DNA from: Marinifilum sp. N1E240
GTDB lineage: Bacteria; Bacteroidota; Bacteroidia; Bacteroidales; Marinifilaceae
DNA: 64,000 nucleotides
Direction of reading: 5' to 3'
Assembly: GCF_009295825.1 (NCBI RefSeq)
Contig: NZ_WHKF01000006.1
Coordinates: forward strand, 124,001 to 188,000
Shown: positions 8,298-16,666 of the stretch, piece by piece
Layout of the letters: each line of letters starts with the position of its first letter
Position numbering within the stretch: position 1 is the stretch's first letter
Position numbers and translations under genes: made by a program
The notes under the pieces: model-generated
Databases searched by the model: none
What the model was told of the DNA's origin: nothing
The model's input: only the letters and a program-made list of their open reading frames with translations

Positions 8298-10340
8298 ATG
8301 AAAAAGATTATTTTTCTTTTTACAGCATTACTGGTTTTATCCATTTCGGGTAATCCAGTTAAAGCAGAACAAAAGGCAGATGCATCAAACATCTCCTCTG
8401 CAACTATCAGTAAAACAATTGAAGAATTAAGCAAAAACGCTCCTGAGAAAAACCTACTTGAAAAAGGTGTGAAGCACGCGGCAAGTTTATGGCGCAAGAG
8501 TGATGGATCGGAAGCCGATTTTAAAGCTTTTTGTACAAAAAACTTCATTATAGATAAAGCAGAAAAAGAGTTGGTATTTCAGAAAATATCAAGAAATATC
8601 GAGATTATCACAGGACATTTTAATAAAATCACATTGGATTTATTGGAGCCTGTACACTTGAATATTTTCGAACAACATCCTATCGACAATGCTTTTGGTG
8701 CTTACAGTGTAGGTTCGCATTGGATGAACGATTTTTATAACAACAAAATCGCTTTCAACATTGCTTTGAACTTCCCATCGTTTAGCTTAAAAGAAAAAGA
8801 GGCAAATGCAAAAAACTGGACTCGTCAGGAATGGGCATACGCTCGTTTGGGTGATTACTTTACTGCAAGAGTTCCTTCTGAATTGTTACAAGCTGCTGGA
8901 ACAGCTGCTGCTGGTTCTGATGTTTACATTGCCGATTACAATATTTATGTTGGTCACTTAACCGATAAGAAAGGAAATCGTTTCTTCCCTGAAGATAAAG
9001 TTCTTTTATCGCACTGGAACCTGCGTGATGAAATCAAGGCAAACTATGCCAACAAAAATGATGGGTTGGAAAAGCAAAAAATGATTTACCAGGTGATGCA
9101 GCGTATCATCTCTCAGGAAATCCCTGAAAAGGTAATTAATAGCGGTGCTTTTGAGTGGGACCCATATGCAAATGTGGTTTACAAGGATGGAAAAGCAATT
9201 GATGCAACTCCAGAACCAAACGAAAGATACCAGCAGATTCTGAACAACTTCCACGCTAATAAGGCAATTGATCCTTACTATCCTGACCAAAATACTTTCA
9301 TTAAGAGACAGTACGATGGTGCTAAAGAGATATCTGCGGAAGCAACTGAAAAGATTTTTACCGATTTCTTGCGTTCTGATGAGACCAAGAAAGTTGGTAA
9401 ATTGATTCAGAAAAGATTGGGTCGTAAATTACAGCCATTCGACATCTGGTACGATGGATTTAAAGCACGTAGCGGAATGGATGAGTCGAAATTAGATGCG
9501 CAAACCAGAGAATGGTATCCAAATGCTGCAGCTTTGGAAGCTGATTTGGCCAACCTATTGGTAAAATTAGGTTACGACAAAGAGAGAGCGCAATGGTTAG
9601 CTGACAGAATTGCTGTAGATCCAGCTCGTGGTTCAGGTCATGCCTGGGGTGGCGCTGCAAAAGGACAAAAAGCTCACTTGCGTACTCGTATTGGTGCAAA
9701 AGGAATGGATTACAAAGGCTACAATATTGCTATCCACGAATTTGGTCACAATGTAGAACAAACCATCTCATTATACGATGTAGACAACTTTGTAATGAAC
9801 GGTGTTCCAAATACAGCATTTACAGAAGCTTTGGCTTTCATCTTCCAGAAAAGAGACATGTTGCTTTTGGATATCAACGATGATTCGCCACAGAAAGATG
9901 CGTTAAAGAAATTAGATTTATTCTGGAGCGCTTACGAAATTATGGGTGTATCGGTAATGGATATTCGCATGTGGAGATGGTTGTATGCAAATCCTGAAGC
10001 TACAGCTGCTGAACTTCGCGATGCTGCCATGGACATTGCCAAGAAAGTATGGAACGAATTCTACGCTCCTGTTTATGGCGTAAAAGATCAAACCATTTTG
10101 GCTGTTTACTCACACATGTTGAACAGTCCGTTGTACTTATCGAACTATGCTTTTGGTAATGTAATTGAGTTCCAATTGGAGCAACAATTAAAAGGAAAAA
10201 GCTTCCCGAACGAGGTAGATCGTATCTTTAAACAAGGACGTTTAACTCCGAACCAATGGATGGTTGAAGCTACTGGTAATGATTTATCGGCTCAGCCACT
10301 ATTGAATGCGGCTAAAGAAGCTTTGGAAGAATTAAAATAG
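8298..10340 (+). CDS. Secreted zinc metallopeptidase of the gluzincin type (HEFGH)
   Basis: The 680-residue protein begins with a signal peptide (MKKIIFLFTALLVLSISG, cleavage probably after VKA). A zinc motif HEFGH lies at residues 480-484, and a candidate third ligand, Glu510 in TEALAF, lies 26 residues on. This matches the spacing of gluzincins such as M3 peptidases. The rest does not look like a typical M3 enzyme, and it lacks the HEXXGH of dipeptidyl peptidase III, so I would not assign a substrate. It probably acts in the periplasm or outside the cell. A possible -7 box TACTTTAG lies at 8252-8259. A strong terminator follows, so it appears monocistronic and divergent from yebC. Confidence 0.75.
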   Translation: MKKIIFLFTALLVLSISGNPVKAEQKADASNISSATISKTIEELSKNAPEKNLLEKGVKHAASLWRKSDGSEADFKAFCTKNFIIDKAEKELVFQKISRNIEIITGHFNKITLDLLEPVHLNIFEQHPIDNAFGAYSVGSHWMNDFYNNKIAFNIALNFPSFSLKEKEANAKNWTRQEWAYARLGDYFTARVPSELLQAAGTAAAGSDVYIADYNIYVGHLTDKKGNRFFPEDKVLLSHWNLRDEIKANYANKNDGLEKQKMIYQVMQRIISQEIPEKVINSGAFEWDPYANVVYKDGKAIDATPEPNERYQQILNNFHANKAIDPYYPDQNTFIKRQYDGAKEISAEATEKIFTDFLRSDETKKVGKLIQKRLGRKLQPFDIWYDGFKARSGMDESKLDAQTREWYPNAAALEADLANLLVKLGYDKERAQWLADRIAVDPARGSGHAWGGAAKGQKAHLRTRIGAKGMDYKGYNIAIHEFGHNVEQTISLYDVDNFVMNGVPNTAFTEALAFIFQKRDMLLLDINDDSPQKDALKKLDLFWSAYEIMGVSVMDIRMWRWLYANPEATAAELRDAAMDIAKKVWNEFYAPVYGVKDQTILAVYSHMLNSPLYLSNYAFGNVIEFQLEQQLKGKSFPNEVDRIFKQGRLTPNQWMVEATGNDLSAQPLLNAAKEALEELK

Positions 10341-10390
10341 AAGTTAAGGTATTAGCGATTGGCTTTAGCCATTAGCTTAAACAATAAGAA

Positions 10391-10421
10391 GAGGCCGTCC
10401 CAAATGGGATGGTCTTTTTTG
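10391..10421 (+). terminator. Rho-independent terminator after the metallopeptidase gene
   Basis: AGGCCGTCCCA pairs with TGGGATGGTCT through two G-U pairs and is followed by TTTTTT. It lies about 50 bp after the stop of the metallopeptidase gene. Confidence 0.8.
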
Positions 10422-10602
10422 TATCTATTCCGTTTTATATTTTTCTTGATGAACATCCTCTGTGAGACTTTGTGATCTCTGTGCTGAATCAGTAAACCAT
10501 TAGTAATGTTCAATTATTAATGAACCACAAAGCACACCGAGCTACACTGAGAAAAAACAATTAATTTTACGCCAAAACTATAAATCAAACCTTACTTAGA
10601 AT

Positions 10603-11349
10603 TTGATACTAGAAAAAACATATCATCCCTTTTCCCCACTCAATCAGTTTGTGGATGTTATTTGGTTGGGTAAATCCACGGAACTAAATGTGGAATCGAG
10701 TCATCATGCAGCTTTGTTTACCGAGCTGATCTTCAATTATGGCGATAACTTTCAGGTAGATGGGCAAAACATCGAGAACATCATTAACAAGCACGATCAT
10801 CAAATTATATCAGGGTTAAAAACAGAACCCTTTCAAACCAAAATATCAGGCACTTATGGAAGCATCGGATTGCTACTAAAACCATTTTGTTATGGCATTT
10901 TAATCGAGAAGTTTGGTTCCCGTGCTATGGAGCAAATTTCTGAGATACTTTACGAGCACATCTTTGTTCCCAAGGAAGCAGATTTTAAGCTGGCAGAGCA
11001 ACACCTGCTCCAATTGTTCTCGGGCAAACATATCGATCCCGACTTTATCAAATTTGAGAATTACATTTCATCCAATTTATTGGGCAAAGGAGCGCTTAAA
11101 GATTTTAACCTCTCCTTATCAATTACACAAAAAAGCTTTATCCAAAAATTTAAGAAGCATTACCTCTTAACACCTAACGATTACCTGAAACTAACAAGAG
11201 TAAACACCGCCATACAATTGCTTCAGAATAACAAATCAGAGAAATTGATAGGTGTAGCTTTGGATTCCGGCTTTTACGATCAATCCCATTTTATCAAGAT
11301 ATTCAAGAAGTTCTGTGGTTGTACTCCAAAAAAGTTTTATAAATTGTAG
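10603..11349 (+). CDS. AraC-family transcriptional regulator
   Basis: The 248-residue protein has an N-terminal sensor region of about 150 residues, resembling the cupin-like domain common in Bacteroidota AraC proteins. The C-terminal AraC-type double helix-turn-helix runs from about residue 155, with GVALDSGFYDQSHFIKIFKK followed by FCGCTPKKFY as the second HTH signature. The only start that keeps the N-terminal region is a TTG at 10603; no in-frame ATG precedes the sensor. The gene lies 72 bp upstream of the reductase-like gene on the same strand, so it may control it. Confidence 0.82.
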   Translation: MILEKTYHPFSPLNQFVDVIWLGKSTELNVESSHHAALFTELIFNYGDNFQVDGQNIENIINKHDHQIISGLKTEPFQTKISGTYGSIGLLLKPFCYGILIEKFGSRAMEQISEILYEHIFVPKEADFKLAEQHLLQLFSGKHIDPDFIKFENYISSNLLGKGALKDFNLSLSITQKSFIQKFKKHYLLTPNDYLKLTRVNTAIQLLQNNKSEKLIGVALDSGFYDQSHFIKIFKKFCGCTPKKFYKL

Positions 11350-11421
11350 TGTAGGGTAAATTCTGTACAATTTTATCGGTAGTAAATCAAAGACATTTGC
11401 AGAAACTAAAAACACAGCAAA

Positions 11422-11961
11422 ATGAAAGGTAAAAATTACGTATTTATAGCAAACAGTTTAGACGGGTACATTGCAGATAAAAATGGAGGTATAGATTATT
11501 TAAACACTGTTCCCAATCCAGATCATGATGATGCAGGCTACAACAATTTCATGAAAAAAATTGATGCCATTGTAATGGGTCGCTCCACTTTCGAAATTGT
11601 GCTGAGCTTTGGTATCGATTGGCCCTACCAGGTTCCTGTATTTATCTTGAGTAACAGCCTGCAAGAAGTTCCGAAAGATTACATCGGGAAAATTGAAATC
11701 GTATCTGGTACGCTTACCAATATTGTGAAAAATCTCAATCAAAAGGGATACCATCACCTGTATATCGATGGCGGCAAAACCGTGCAAAGCTTTCTACAGG
11801 AAGACTTGATCGATGAAATGATCATCACTACTATTCCTATCCTTCTGGGCGGTGGAATTCCTTTATTTGCAGAATTGCCAAATGAAATGAGATTTGAGCA
11901 TACCCATACAGAAATCTATCTGAAAGAGATGGTTCAGAGCCATTACATTCGTAAAAGATAA
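11422..11961 (+). CDS. Dihydrofolate reductase-like (RibD C-terminal domain) protein
   Basis: This 179-residue protein belongs to the RibD-C/DHFR-like fold used by bacterial YyaP-type proteins. It has the N-terminal SLDGYIADKNGGIDYL, the MGRSTFE motif (about residue 51) and the NADPH-site strand HLYIDGGKTVQSFL. PILLGGGIPLF near the C-terminus is also diagnostic. Real folate reduction is unlikely, and the physiological substrate is unknown. It probably forms a pair with the AraC regulator just upstream. Confidence 0.85.
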   Translation: MKGKNYVFIANSLDGYIADKNGGIDYLNTVPNPDHDDAGYNNFMKKIDAIVMGRSTFEIVLSFGIDWPYQVPVFILSNSLQEVPKDYIGKIEIVSGTLTNIVKNLNQKGYHHLYIDGGKTVQSFLQEDLIDEMIITTIPILLGGGIPLFAELPNEMRFEHTHTEIYLKEMVQSHYIRKR

Positions 11962-11971
11962 AACTTACAAA

Positions 11972-11999
11972 TAAAAAACCCCTGATTCAAAATCAGGGG
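11972..11999. terminator. Hairpin terminator between convergent genes
   Basis: CCCCTGATT and AATCAGGGG form a perfect nine-pair stem at 11979-11999. On the minus strand it is followed by TTTTTTATTT, so it works best for the minus-strand gene at 12107-12595. On the plus strand the following text is only AT-rich, so it may be bidirectional but weaker. Confidence 0.7.
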
Positions 12000-12106
12000 C
12001 AAGTATTATATATTTTAGAGTTTACAAGCTAGCCCCCAACTGCCACAAGTCAATTATATAGTATTTATTGGGGATGTGTAACAGTTACTTTTGTTGTAGT
12101 CTGTTG

Positions 12107-12595
12107 TTATTCACAATTCGATAAAGATTCATCTAAATAACTGCCCAATAAAACCAATTCATCCTCTTCATATTTAAGCTCTATTTTCTTCTCATCAATA
12201 GGTTCATACCCTTTATTTTTACCAGAAGTTCCTCCATTTCTAGTTGGTGTGATAGAAATATCATTTTCTTTTCGATATATCTCGACTAATTTTGAAAATG
12301 ACATTTGTTTTCTTATTGATGATAATCCAGTTTTCTTTTTATAATTCTCAGACATCTTCACAAAATCGTAATGCTTTTCTCTGACTGATTTTGATAATTC
12401 TAAATGTTTTAAGATTAATTCCTTTTTTCGCTCTGAACTTATATCTTTAGATTCAATCGTTAATAAATCTGTCTGCTTCCAAAGACCGCTTTCTATTCTG
12501 TAATAACTTTCAAATACAATTTGATTAGGATAATCGATTACAGTTATAAGATGTTCTTTAATGTTTTTATTAAAAATATTTAATAAGCTAATCAT
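12107..12595 (-). CDS. Hypothetical cytoplasmic protein (cassette-like array, gene 6)
   Basis: I do not recognise this 162-residue protein. It has no signal peptide or membrane segment. The middle is rich in charged residues, with probable helices (KDISSERKKELILKHLELSK), and the C-terminus is acidic (ELKYEEDELVLLGSY). It is the last of six small minus-strand orphan genes in 12107-16666. The shared junction motif TTACTTTTGT lies at 12085-12094, just past its stop. I am moderately sure it is expressed as a protein, from its length and codon pattern. Confidence 0.55.
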   Translation of the reverse strand: MISLLNIFNKNIKEHLITVIDYPNQIVFESYYRIESGLWKQTDLLTIESKDISSERKKELILKHLELSKSVREKHYDFVKMSENYKKKTGLSSIRKQMSFSKLVEIYRKENDISITPTRNGGTSGKNKGYEPIDEKKIELKYEEDELVLLGSYLDESLSNCE

Positions 12596-12660
12596 AGTAT
12601 CGGATTTATTTTCTTCACTATATCATTTAGTCATTTTATACTGAAGTCTAATTCAATAGA

Positions 12661-12850
12661 CTACAACGTTGTTAATAAGTGGTCGTGGGCTGATTTGAAA
12701 AACTAAACCTTCAAAATCCCACTTAGCCGAAGCTTTTGTTTGGATGTAAATTTATTCTTTTCACTAGCCGAAACAAAAGTATCGGCGATTTTATTAAACG
12801 AGCTAAACTCCCAAATTACATCTGACAGCCTATGACCTTTATTTATTGTT
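12661..12850. repeat. Fold-back repeat after the 12875-13408 gene (attC-like candidate)
   Basis: AATAAGTGGTCGTGGGCTGA at 12674-12693 pairs imperfectly with the text at 12824-12847, which contains CAGCCTATGACC and ATTTATT. Inner arms GATGTAAATTT and AAATTACATC also pair. The roughly 190-bp element lies exactly between two orphan genes and has no coding potential. Its architecture resembles a large integron attC site or a MITE. Confidence 0.5.
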
Positions 12851-12874
12851 GGACACTGGCATTTTTTATTTACT

Positions 12875-13408
12875 TCAAGGCATTATTAAACTTTCATTCT
12901 CTATGTCAATTCTAAAATACCTCTGATTTTTTTCATAAAATTCCCCAAATCCAAATGACATCATTCTGTCAAAACATTCAAAATAATGCTTTCCTCTCCT
13001 TTTTCTATTTGCCAATAAAACTACGCACCATTTTTCTCCTGTATCAGAAAAGTACCCTAAGTATTGTCTATCATATTTGTTTAGAAATCTACCTACGTTT
13101 CTTTTTCTTTTATATTCTATTACACGAGAGTCTTTTAAATGAACTTCGTTGTACTGAGTTATTAACACTGATTCAATTAGTACTATTTCATTTTCACTTA
13201 GTCTAAATGTGGTTTTATTTTTATCAACTAGGTCGCCATGGTAACCTTCGGGGAAAATATAACCAACAAATCTTCTAGCTTTTACAAAGTAAGAAGTGTC
13301 TGAGAGCAATCCTTGTTCTTTGAGATATTCATATTCTTCACATTGAGAAAAGGCTGGTCGAATGATGACCAAAACCAATATTAATAATATATACGCTGTC
13401 TTCTTCAT
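12875..13408 (-). CDS. Secreted hypothetical protein (cassette-like array, gene 5)
   Basis: This 177-residue protein has a signal peptide, MKKTAYILLILVLVIIRPAF, with likely cleavage at AFS-Q. I chose the ATG at 13408 because it begins the signal sequence; an upstream in-frame ATG at 13447 would add 13 unlikely residues. The mature part carries two cysteines and a FGFGEFYEKNQRYFRI segment. No family was recognised. It lies in the same orientation as its five neighbours, with a fold-back repeat directly downstream. Confidence 0.6.
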   Translation of the reverse strand: MKKTAYILLILVLVIIRPAFSQCEEYEYLKEQGLLSDTSYFVKARRFVGYIFPEGYHGDLVDKNKTTFRLSENEIVLIESVLITQYNEVHLKDSRVIEYKRKRNVGRFLNKYDRQYLGYFSDTGEKWCVVLLANRKRRGKHYFECFDRMMSFGFGEFYEKNQRYFRIDIENESLIMP

Positions 13409-13490
13409 ATTGCTGTATGTACAGGGAGATAGTTTACAGTTGTACAAATCACATGGTTTACACTATATGATTTGTTAACCGAATACTCTT

Positions 13491-13616
13491 TTATCTGTAT
13501 TTTAAAAGTTTGTCGTTTAAGTAGCATAAAAATACATTTCTGTAATAGACCTTCCAAATTCCATTGCCTTTATGTTCAAATTCAAGCTGCTTTCCTACTA
13601 AAAGCAACAGATCCAT
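13491..13616 (-). pseudogene. Relic of a transposase/integrase C-terminus, copy 1
   Basis: The minus strand encodes a 41-residue open stretch containing EFEHKGNGIWKVYYRNVFL, the kind of C-terminal tail seen in IS481-like DDE transposases of Bacteroidota. Only the tail remains, and it ends early compared with copy 2. The same DNA, about 85% identical by eye, recurs at 14434-14589. The catalytic domain is absent. Confidence 0.55.
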
Positions 13617-13655
13617 TTTAAGACCTCAATAATTTTACTTTTTCAAGAACTGAAA

Positions 13656-13707
13656 GCAAAAAACAAAGCCTTAAAAGCTTGCCAAGAGACAAACTTTTAA
13701 GGCTTTT
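13656..13707 (-). terminator. Terminator-like hairpin after the 13767-14378 gene
   Basis: AAAGCCTTAAAAG (13665-13677) and CTTTTAAGGCTTT (13694-13706) form a perfect 13-pair stem. On the minus strand it is followed by GTTTTTTGC. It lies 60 bp past the stop of the gene and is part of the repeat that is duplicated near 14633-14682 in decayed form. Confidence 0.65.
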
Positions 13708-13766
13708 ATAATGTAATCATCTAATTTTATGTGGATGCGCAACGGTTACTTTTGTTAGGCACTGTA

Positions 13767-14378
13767 TTATTTTAATTCAATTCTAAATTCCTTCATCAAT
13801 GTTACAGTTTCATCAATAAGTGACTCTTTAATTTGATCTTGGTTGTCCTCGAGAAACTTTTCAATTAAAAGAATGTCATGTTTGCTAATTAATTCCCTTT
13901 CATATTTTAATAACAATTCAAAAAGATTTAAACCTAGAAGTTGCTCTTCAAGCAAATAGAAGTCAGGATTGTCAATTTGCTCTATGATTGAGAGTTTTGC
14001 GTATTCAATGAATGTGAAAACTTTATTGTCATCTGAAAGGAGGGCAAGTGATGCAAAACAAAATGCTCTGCGTATTTTCATTCTTCTATTTTCAGTTGAA
14101 TCCTCATATTCCCATAAGCTATTTTTATATAAGTATTTGAAAAGTTTTTCAATATCTCTGTTGAATTGTCCTGTTTTATCAAAATCCGTTCTTTTAACTA
14201 GATTTCTCTCAAATACATTTACAATGGAATCTGATTCTGGTTTGTGTGATGGATTTTGATCACAGTAGATAAAAGTCTTCAAAATTAAATTCTGTGTCTT
14301 CTTTGCTATAACTTCATTTTTAGCAAAAGCAGTTACCCAGAATAATCCAAGTATTAATATTGAAACTATCTTTTTCAT
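13767..14378 (-). CDS. Secreted hypothetical protein (cassette-like array, gene 4)
   Basis: This 203-residue protein starts with a signal peptide (MKKIVSILILGLFWVTAFAK). The mature part is predicted to be mostly helical and contains no cysteine-based or catalytic motif that I recognise. The sequence just before its start (minus strand GCCTTAACAAACATATAGCGC) resembles that before the 16666 gene start, suggesting a shared cassette boundary. The shared junction motif TTACTTTTGT lies at 13746-13755, right after its stop. Confidence 0.6.
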   Translation of the reverse strand: MKKIVSILILGLFWVTAFAKNEVIAKKTQNLILKTFIYCDQNPSHKPESDSIVNVFERNLVKRTDFDKTGQFNRDIEKLFKYLYKNSLWEYEDSTENRRMKIRRAFCFASLALLSDDNKVFTFIEYAKLSIIEQIDNPDFYLLEEQLLGLNLFELLLKYERELISKHDILLIEKFLEDNQDQIKESLIDETVTLMKEFRIELK

Positions 14379-14433
14379 CTTTGCGCTATATGTTTGTTAA
14401 GGCACATCCTTTACACAAGTTAAAGATTAGCCT

Positions 14434-14589
14434 TTACACTAAATTAATCTCTACCCTTGTTGATGATTCTTTTGATCTTAATTTATTTTCGTTAAAGTAG
14501 CCTAAAAATACATTTCTGTAATAGACCTTCCAAATTCCATTGCCTTTATGTTCAAATCCAAGGCATTTTCCTTCTAAAGCTGTAGATCC
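14434..14589 (-). pseudogene. Relic of a transposase/integrase C-terminus, copy 2
   Basis: A 51-residue open stretch on the minus strand includes LEGKCLGFEHKGNGIWKVY, then YRNVFLGYFNENKLRSKE and STRVEINLV before the stop. This is the better preserved copy and ends like an IS481-like transposase. The frame is closed upstream by a TAA at 14593-14595, so this is a fragment with no catalytic part. Copy 1 lies about 950 bp to the left. Confidence 0.6.
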
Positions 14590-14632
14590 ATTTTAAGACC
14601 TCAATAATTTTACTTTTTCAAGAACTGAAAGC

Positions 14633-14682
14633 AAAAAACAAAGCCTTAAAAGCTTGCCTATTGACAAATTTTTAAAGCTTTT
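14633..14682 (-). repeat. Decayed second copy of the hairpin-bearing repeat
   Basis: AAGCCTTAAAAGCTTGCC followed by TTTTTAAAGCTT matches the terminator hairpin at 13656-13707 with a few changes that break its perfect pairing. The homology continues on both sides, so roughly 250 bp (about 13510-13765 and 14490-14740) are duplicated. Confidence 0.6.
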
Positions 14683-14691
14683 ATATTCTAT

Positions 14692-15348
14692 TCATCTAAT
14701 TTTATGTGGATGCGCAACGCTTACTTTTGTTAGCCACTGCTTTATTGTGTCAATTTCATTCTTCATTTCAATTTTGATTCCTTTACTATAGTTAGGATCC
14801 TCAAATTGAATTTCGATTCTAGAATTCTTTTCAGTCCATTGAATTATTCTGGCCTTTGGTAGACTTGTCATTCCTACATCAAATATCAATTCCACAGGGT
14901 AAGCAAATCCTATGAAACCAAGCCCAAATCCTTTTCCCATTAGTATTATCGATTTTTTCGTTAGAACTAAATCTGAGTTATTAAAGTCATAAATTGTTTT
15001 ATTGATATTTGGAGGGAATATTTTTTTTACACTGAATAAGTCAAACCCTTTGATGTATACTTTAACTTCATTGAGAATTATATATTTACTATCACTTAAT
15101 TCTCTAATAGCCTCACCACCTCTAGAATACATTTTATAATTCATTCCATATATAAATCCTTTCATACCTATAAATGCAAGTGAAATGAATGAAACTCCAA
15201 CCAATAATGAACCAAGATTCAAATTAATAGTTTGAATAATTACAATTAATAATAGTATAAAGAACCCCAAATTAAATGGCCAAACAAATATGAATGGAAG
15301 TTTTGTGATCCTTATAAATGTTAGAAATTTTTCCTGCCTAAATTCCAT
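14692..15348 (-). CDS. Membrane protein of unknown function (cassette-like array, gene 3)
   Basis: This 218-residue protein has two adjacent hydrophobic segments (about residues 17-40 and 45-68), followed by a soluble domain rich in beta strands, perhaps PH-like. The last 13-15 residues, VSVAHPHKIR and the residues before it, are encoded inside the repeat that elsewhere (13716-13757) lies outside a gene. The C-terminus therefore seems to have been set by repeat insertion or cassette joining. No family was recognised. Confidence 0.58.
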   Translation of the reverse strand: MEFRQEKFLTFIRITKLPFIFVWPFNLGFFILLLIVIIQTINLNLGSLLVGVSFISLAFIGMKGFIYGMNYKMYSRGGEAIRELSDSKYIILNEVKVYIKGFDLFSVKKIFPPNINKTIYDFNNSDLVLTKKSIILMGKGFGLGFIGFAYPVELIFDVGMTSLPKARIIQWTEKNSRIEIQFEDPNYSKGIKIEMKNEIDTIKQWLTKVSVAHPHKIR

Positions 15349-15359
15349 AATAATTTAAA

Positions 15360-15520
15360 GTTATGGCTAACGGTCTTGCTACAATTTGTGGGCGATTCAC
15401 AACTGCCATCTTATCAAAACCGCCCTGGGTTTATTGTTTTTGTAAAATTATCTAATTGAGCGTCACCACCCATTAATTTTACTTTTGTTGTAACCTGTTT
15501 TAACGGCACAACAATATCAT
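15360..15520. repeat. Cassette junction region with weak inverted arms
   Basis: This gap between two orphan genes holds TTACTTTTGT at 15479-15488, GGCTAACGG near 15363 and TTAACGGCAC near 15500. Parts of its ends pair (CTACAA...GTGGGCG with CACCACCC...TTGTTGTAAC), but less well than at 12661 or 16022. It contains no open reading frame. Confidence 0.35.
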
Positions 15521-15527
15521 CAATTAC

Positions 15528-16004
15528 TTAATTTTTATCAAGAAAAGATTTTTTTAATTCTTCCTCCGTAATATATCCATGTTTTATCCAGCTTATATGA
15601 GCTCTTTCTTTAAAATTTGAGTGAAACTCCTTTATGATGGAATCATTTTCATTTTTAATTTCGAAGAATGTCAATATAGTATCATTAAGTCGTATTAATG
15701 TATCAGAACGAGAATTGCTATTAAAAATAAAGATGGAATCTGTGTTATTAATGATGGTTGCTTTATAATCAGAATGAAAGTATTGAATAGTATCGCCTTT
15801 AATTATATATTTTTGTGGAAACATATTTCCCATTACATGCATGTATGGATGTACAGTATCTGAATTTATATAGTATTCAACATAGCCGTCCTTTCTTGAA
15901 AAACTATACCATTTACCTTTTATATCATATGATTCACTTTGATTTCTACACGAAATTATATTAGCAAGTATTAAGACAGTACAATATATAATTAAAAGTC
16001 TCAT
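15528..16004 (-). CDS. Lipoprotein of unknown function (cassette-like array, gene 2)
   Basis: This 158-residue protein has a type II signal, MRLLIIYCTVLILANIISC, with Cys19 as the lipidation site. The mature part reads as repeated short beta strands (KGKWYSFSRKDGYVEYYI, then IIKGDTIQYF and SDTLIRLNDTILTFFEI), which suggests a lipocalin-like or small beta-barrel fold. No catalytic motif was recognised. Confidence 0.62.
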   Translation of the reverse strand: MRLLIIYCTVLILANIISCRNQSESYDIKGKWYSFSRKDGYVEYYINSDTVHPYMHVMGNMFPQKYIIKGDTIQYFHSDYKATIINNTDSIFIFNSNSRSDTLIRLNDTILTFFEIKNENDSIIKEFHSNFKERAHISWIKHGYITEEELKKSFLDKN

Positions 16005-16021
16005 AGAATTAAATTAAAATT

Positions 16022-16158
16022 GGCTACAACGTTTCGCGGGTATGGCGTCGTGCCGCCTTGTCCGCAGGTCTGTTGTTTTAAGTTCTATCGTTCAAATCTC
16101 ACTTCTGCATCCAGCCGAGCCAAACTGCGGCATGCGCTATGACCCGCTGTTAGCGCAA
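16022..16158. repeat. Fold-back repeat after the 16163-16666 gene (attC-like candidate)
   Basis: GCGGGTATGGCGTCGTGCCG (from 16036) pairs with CGGCATGCGCTATGACCCGC (ending 16147). The outer arms GGCTACAACG and CTGTTAGCGC also pair in part. The roughly 137-bp imperfect palindrome ends in GTTAGCGC and is more GC-rich than its surroundings. Its size, the position directly after a gene stop and the GTTAGC/GCTAAC ends resemble an integron attC site. Confidence 0.5.
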
Positions 16159-16162
16159 GTTT

Positions 16163-16666
16163 TTATTTAATTATTTCAATTCTTTTCTGCCCCTCCACTT
16201 TTGGAAGAGCTTTGTTTACGAAAAATTTGTTCATATCAGAGTTAGTCTCGTAAAAAGTCACAAAATCCGTATTGAATTGCATACTACAAGCCGTAATTTG
16301 ATCACCAATATTCCGATACTTCTTTAATTCGATTTCAACTGAATGCAGAGTCTGACCGATAATTTTTTTCCAGCTTTCTTCCTCATTTAATTCTACTCGT
16401 CTCCAAGATATTATGTCTGTCTCTGATACATTGAAGGACTTTGGCTCTGTTAGTTTTTTATTGTCTGCCTTTATTGTTTCAGCGTCTCCCTTTCCTGTCA
16501 AGCTCAAAAAAGAATTGTCAACAAACTTTATTTCTAAATCACCAACCCCATCTTCATCTTCTTGGTCATTTAAGTAGGTTTGAACTCTCGCAACTCCCAG
16601 AACAGTTTTACCTATACAATTCTGGATTGACTTTATGGTCTCTGTACAGTCTTTTGTTTTTGTCAT
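16163..16666 (-). CDS. Hypothetical protein (cassette-like array, gene 1)
   Basis: This 167-residue cytoplasmic protein starts MTKTKDCTETIKSIQNCIGK and has no export signal. The order of strands and helices (VLGVARVQTYLND, DLEIKFVDNSFLSLTG, IISWRRVELNEE) suggests a compact alpha/beta domain. It is not recognised. The leader GCTAACAAACAAGTTAGCGC lies just before the start, and a strong fold-back repeat follows the stop. It is the first gene of the six-gene same-strand array. Confidence 0.6.
   Translation of the reverse strand: MTKTKDCTETIKSIQNCIGKTVLGVARVQTYLNDQEDEDGVGDLEIKFVDNSFLSLTGKGDAETIKADNKKLTEPKSFNVSETDIISWRRVELNEEESWKKIIGQTLHSVEIELKKYRNIGDQITACSMQFNTDFVTFYETNSDMNKFFVNKALPKVEGQKRIEIIK

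Noticed and set aside
8298-10340. Dipeptidyl peptidase III
   Set aside because: That family has HEXXGH, whereas this protein has a standard five-residue HEFGH.
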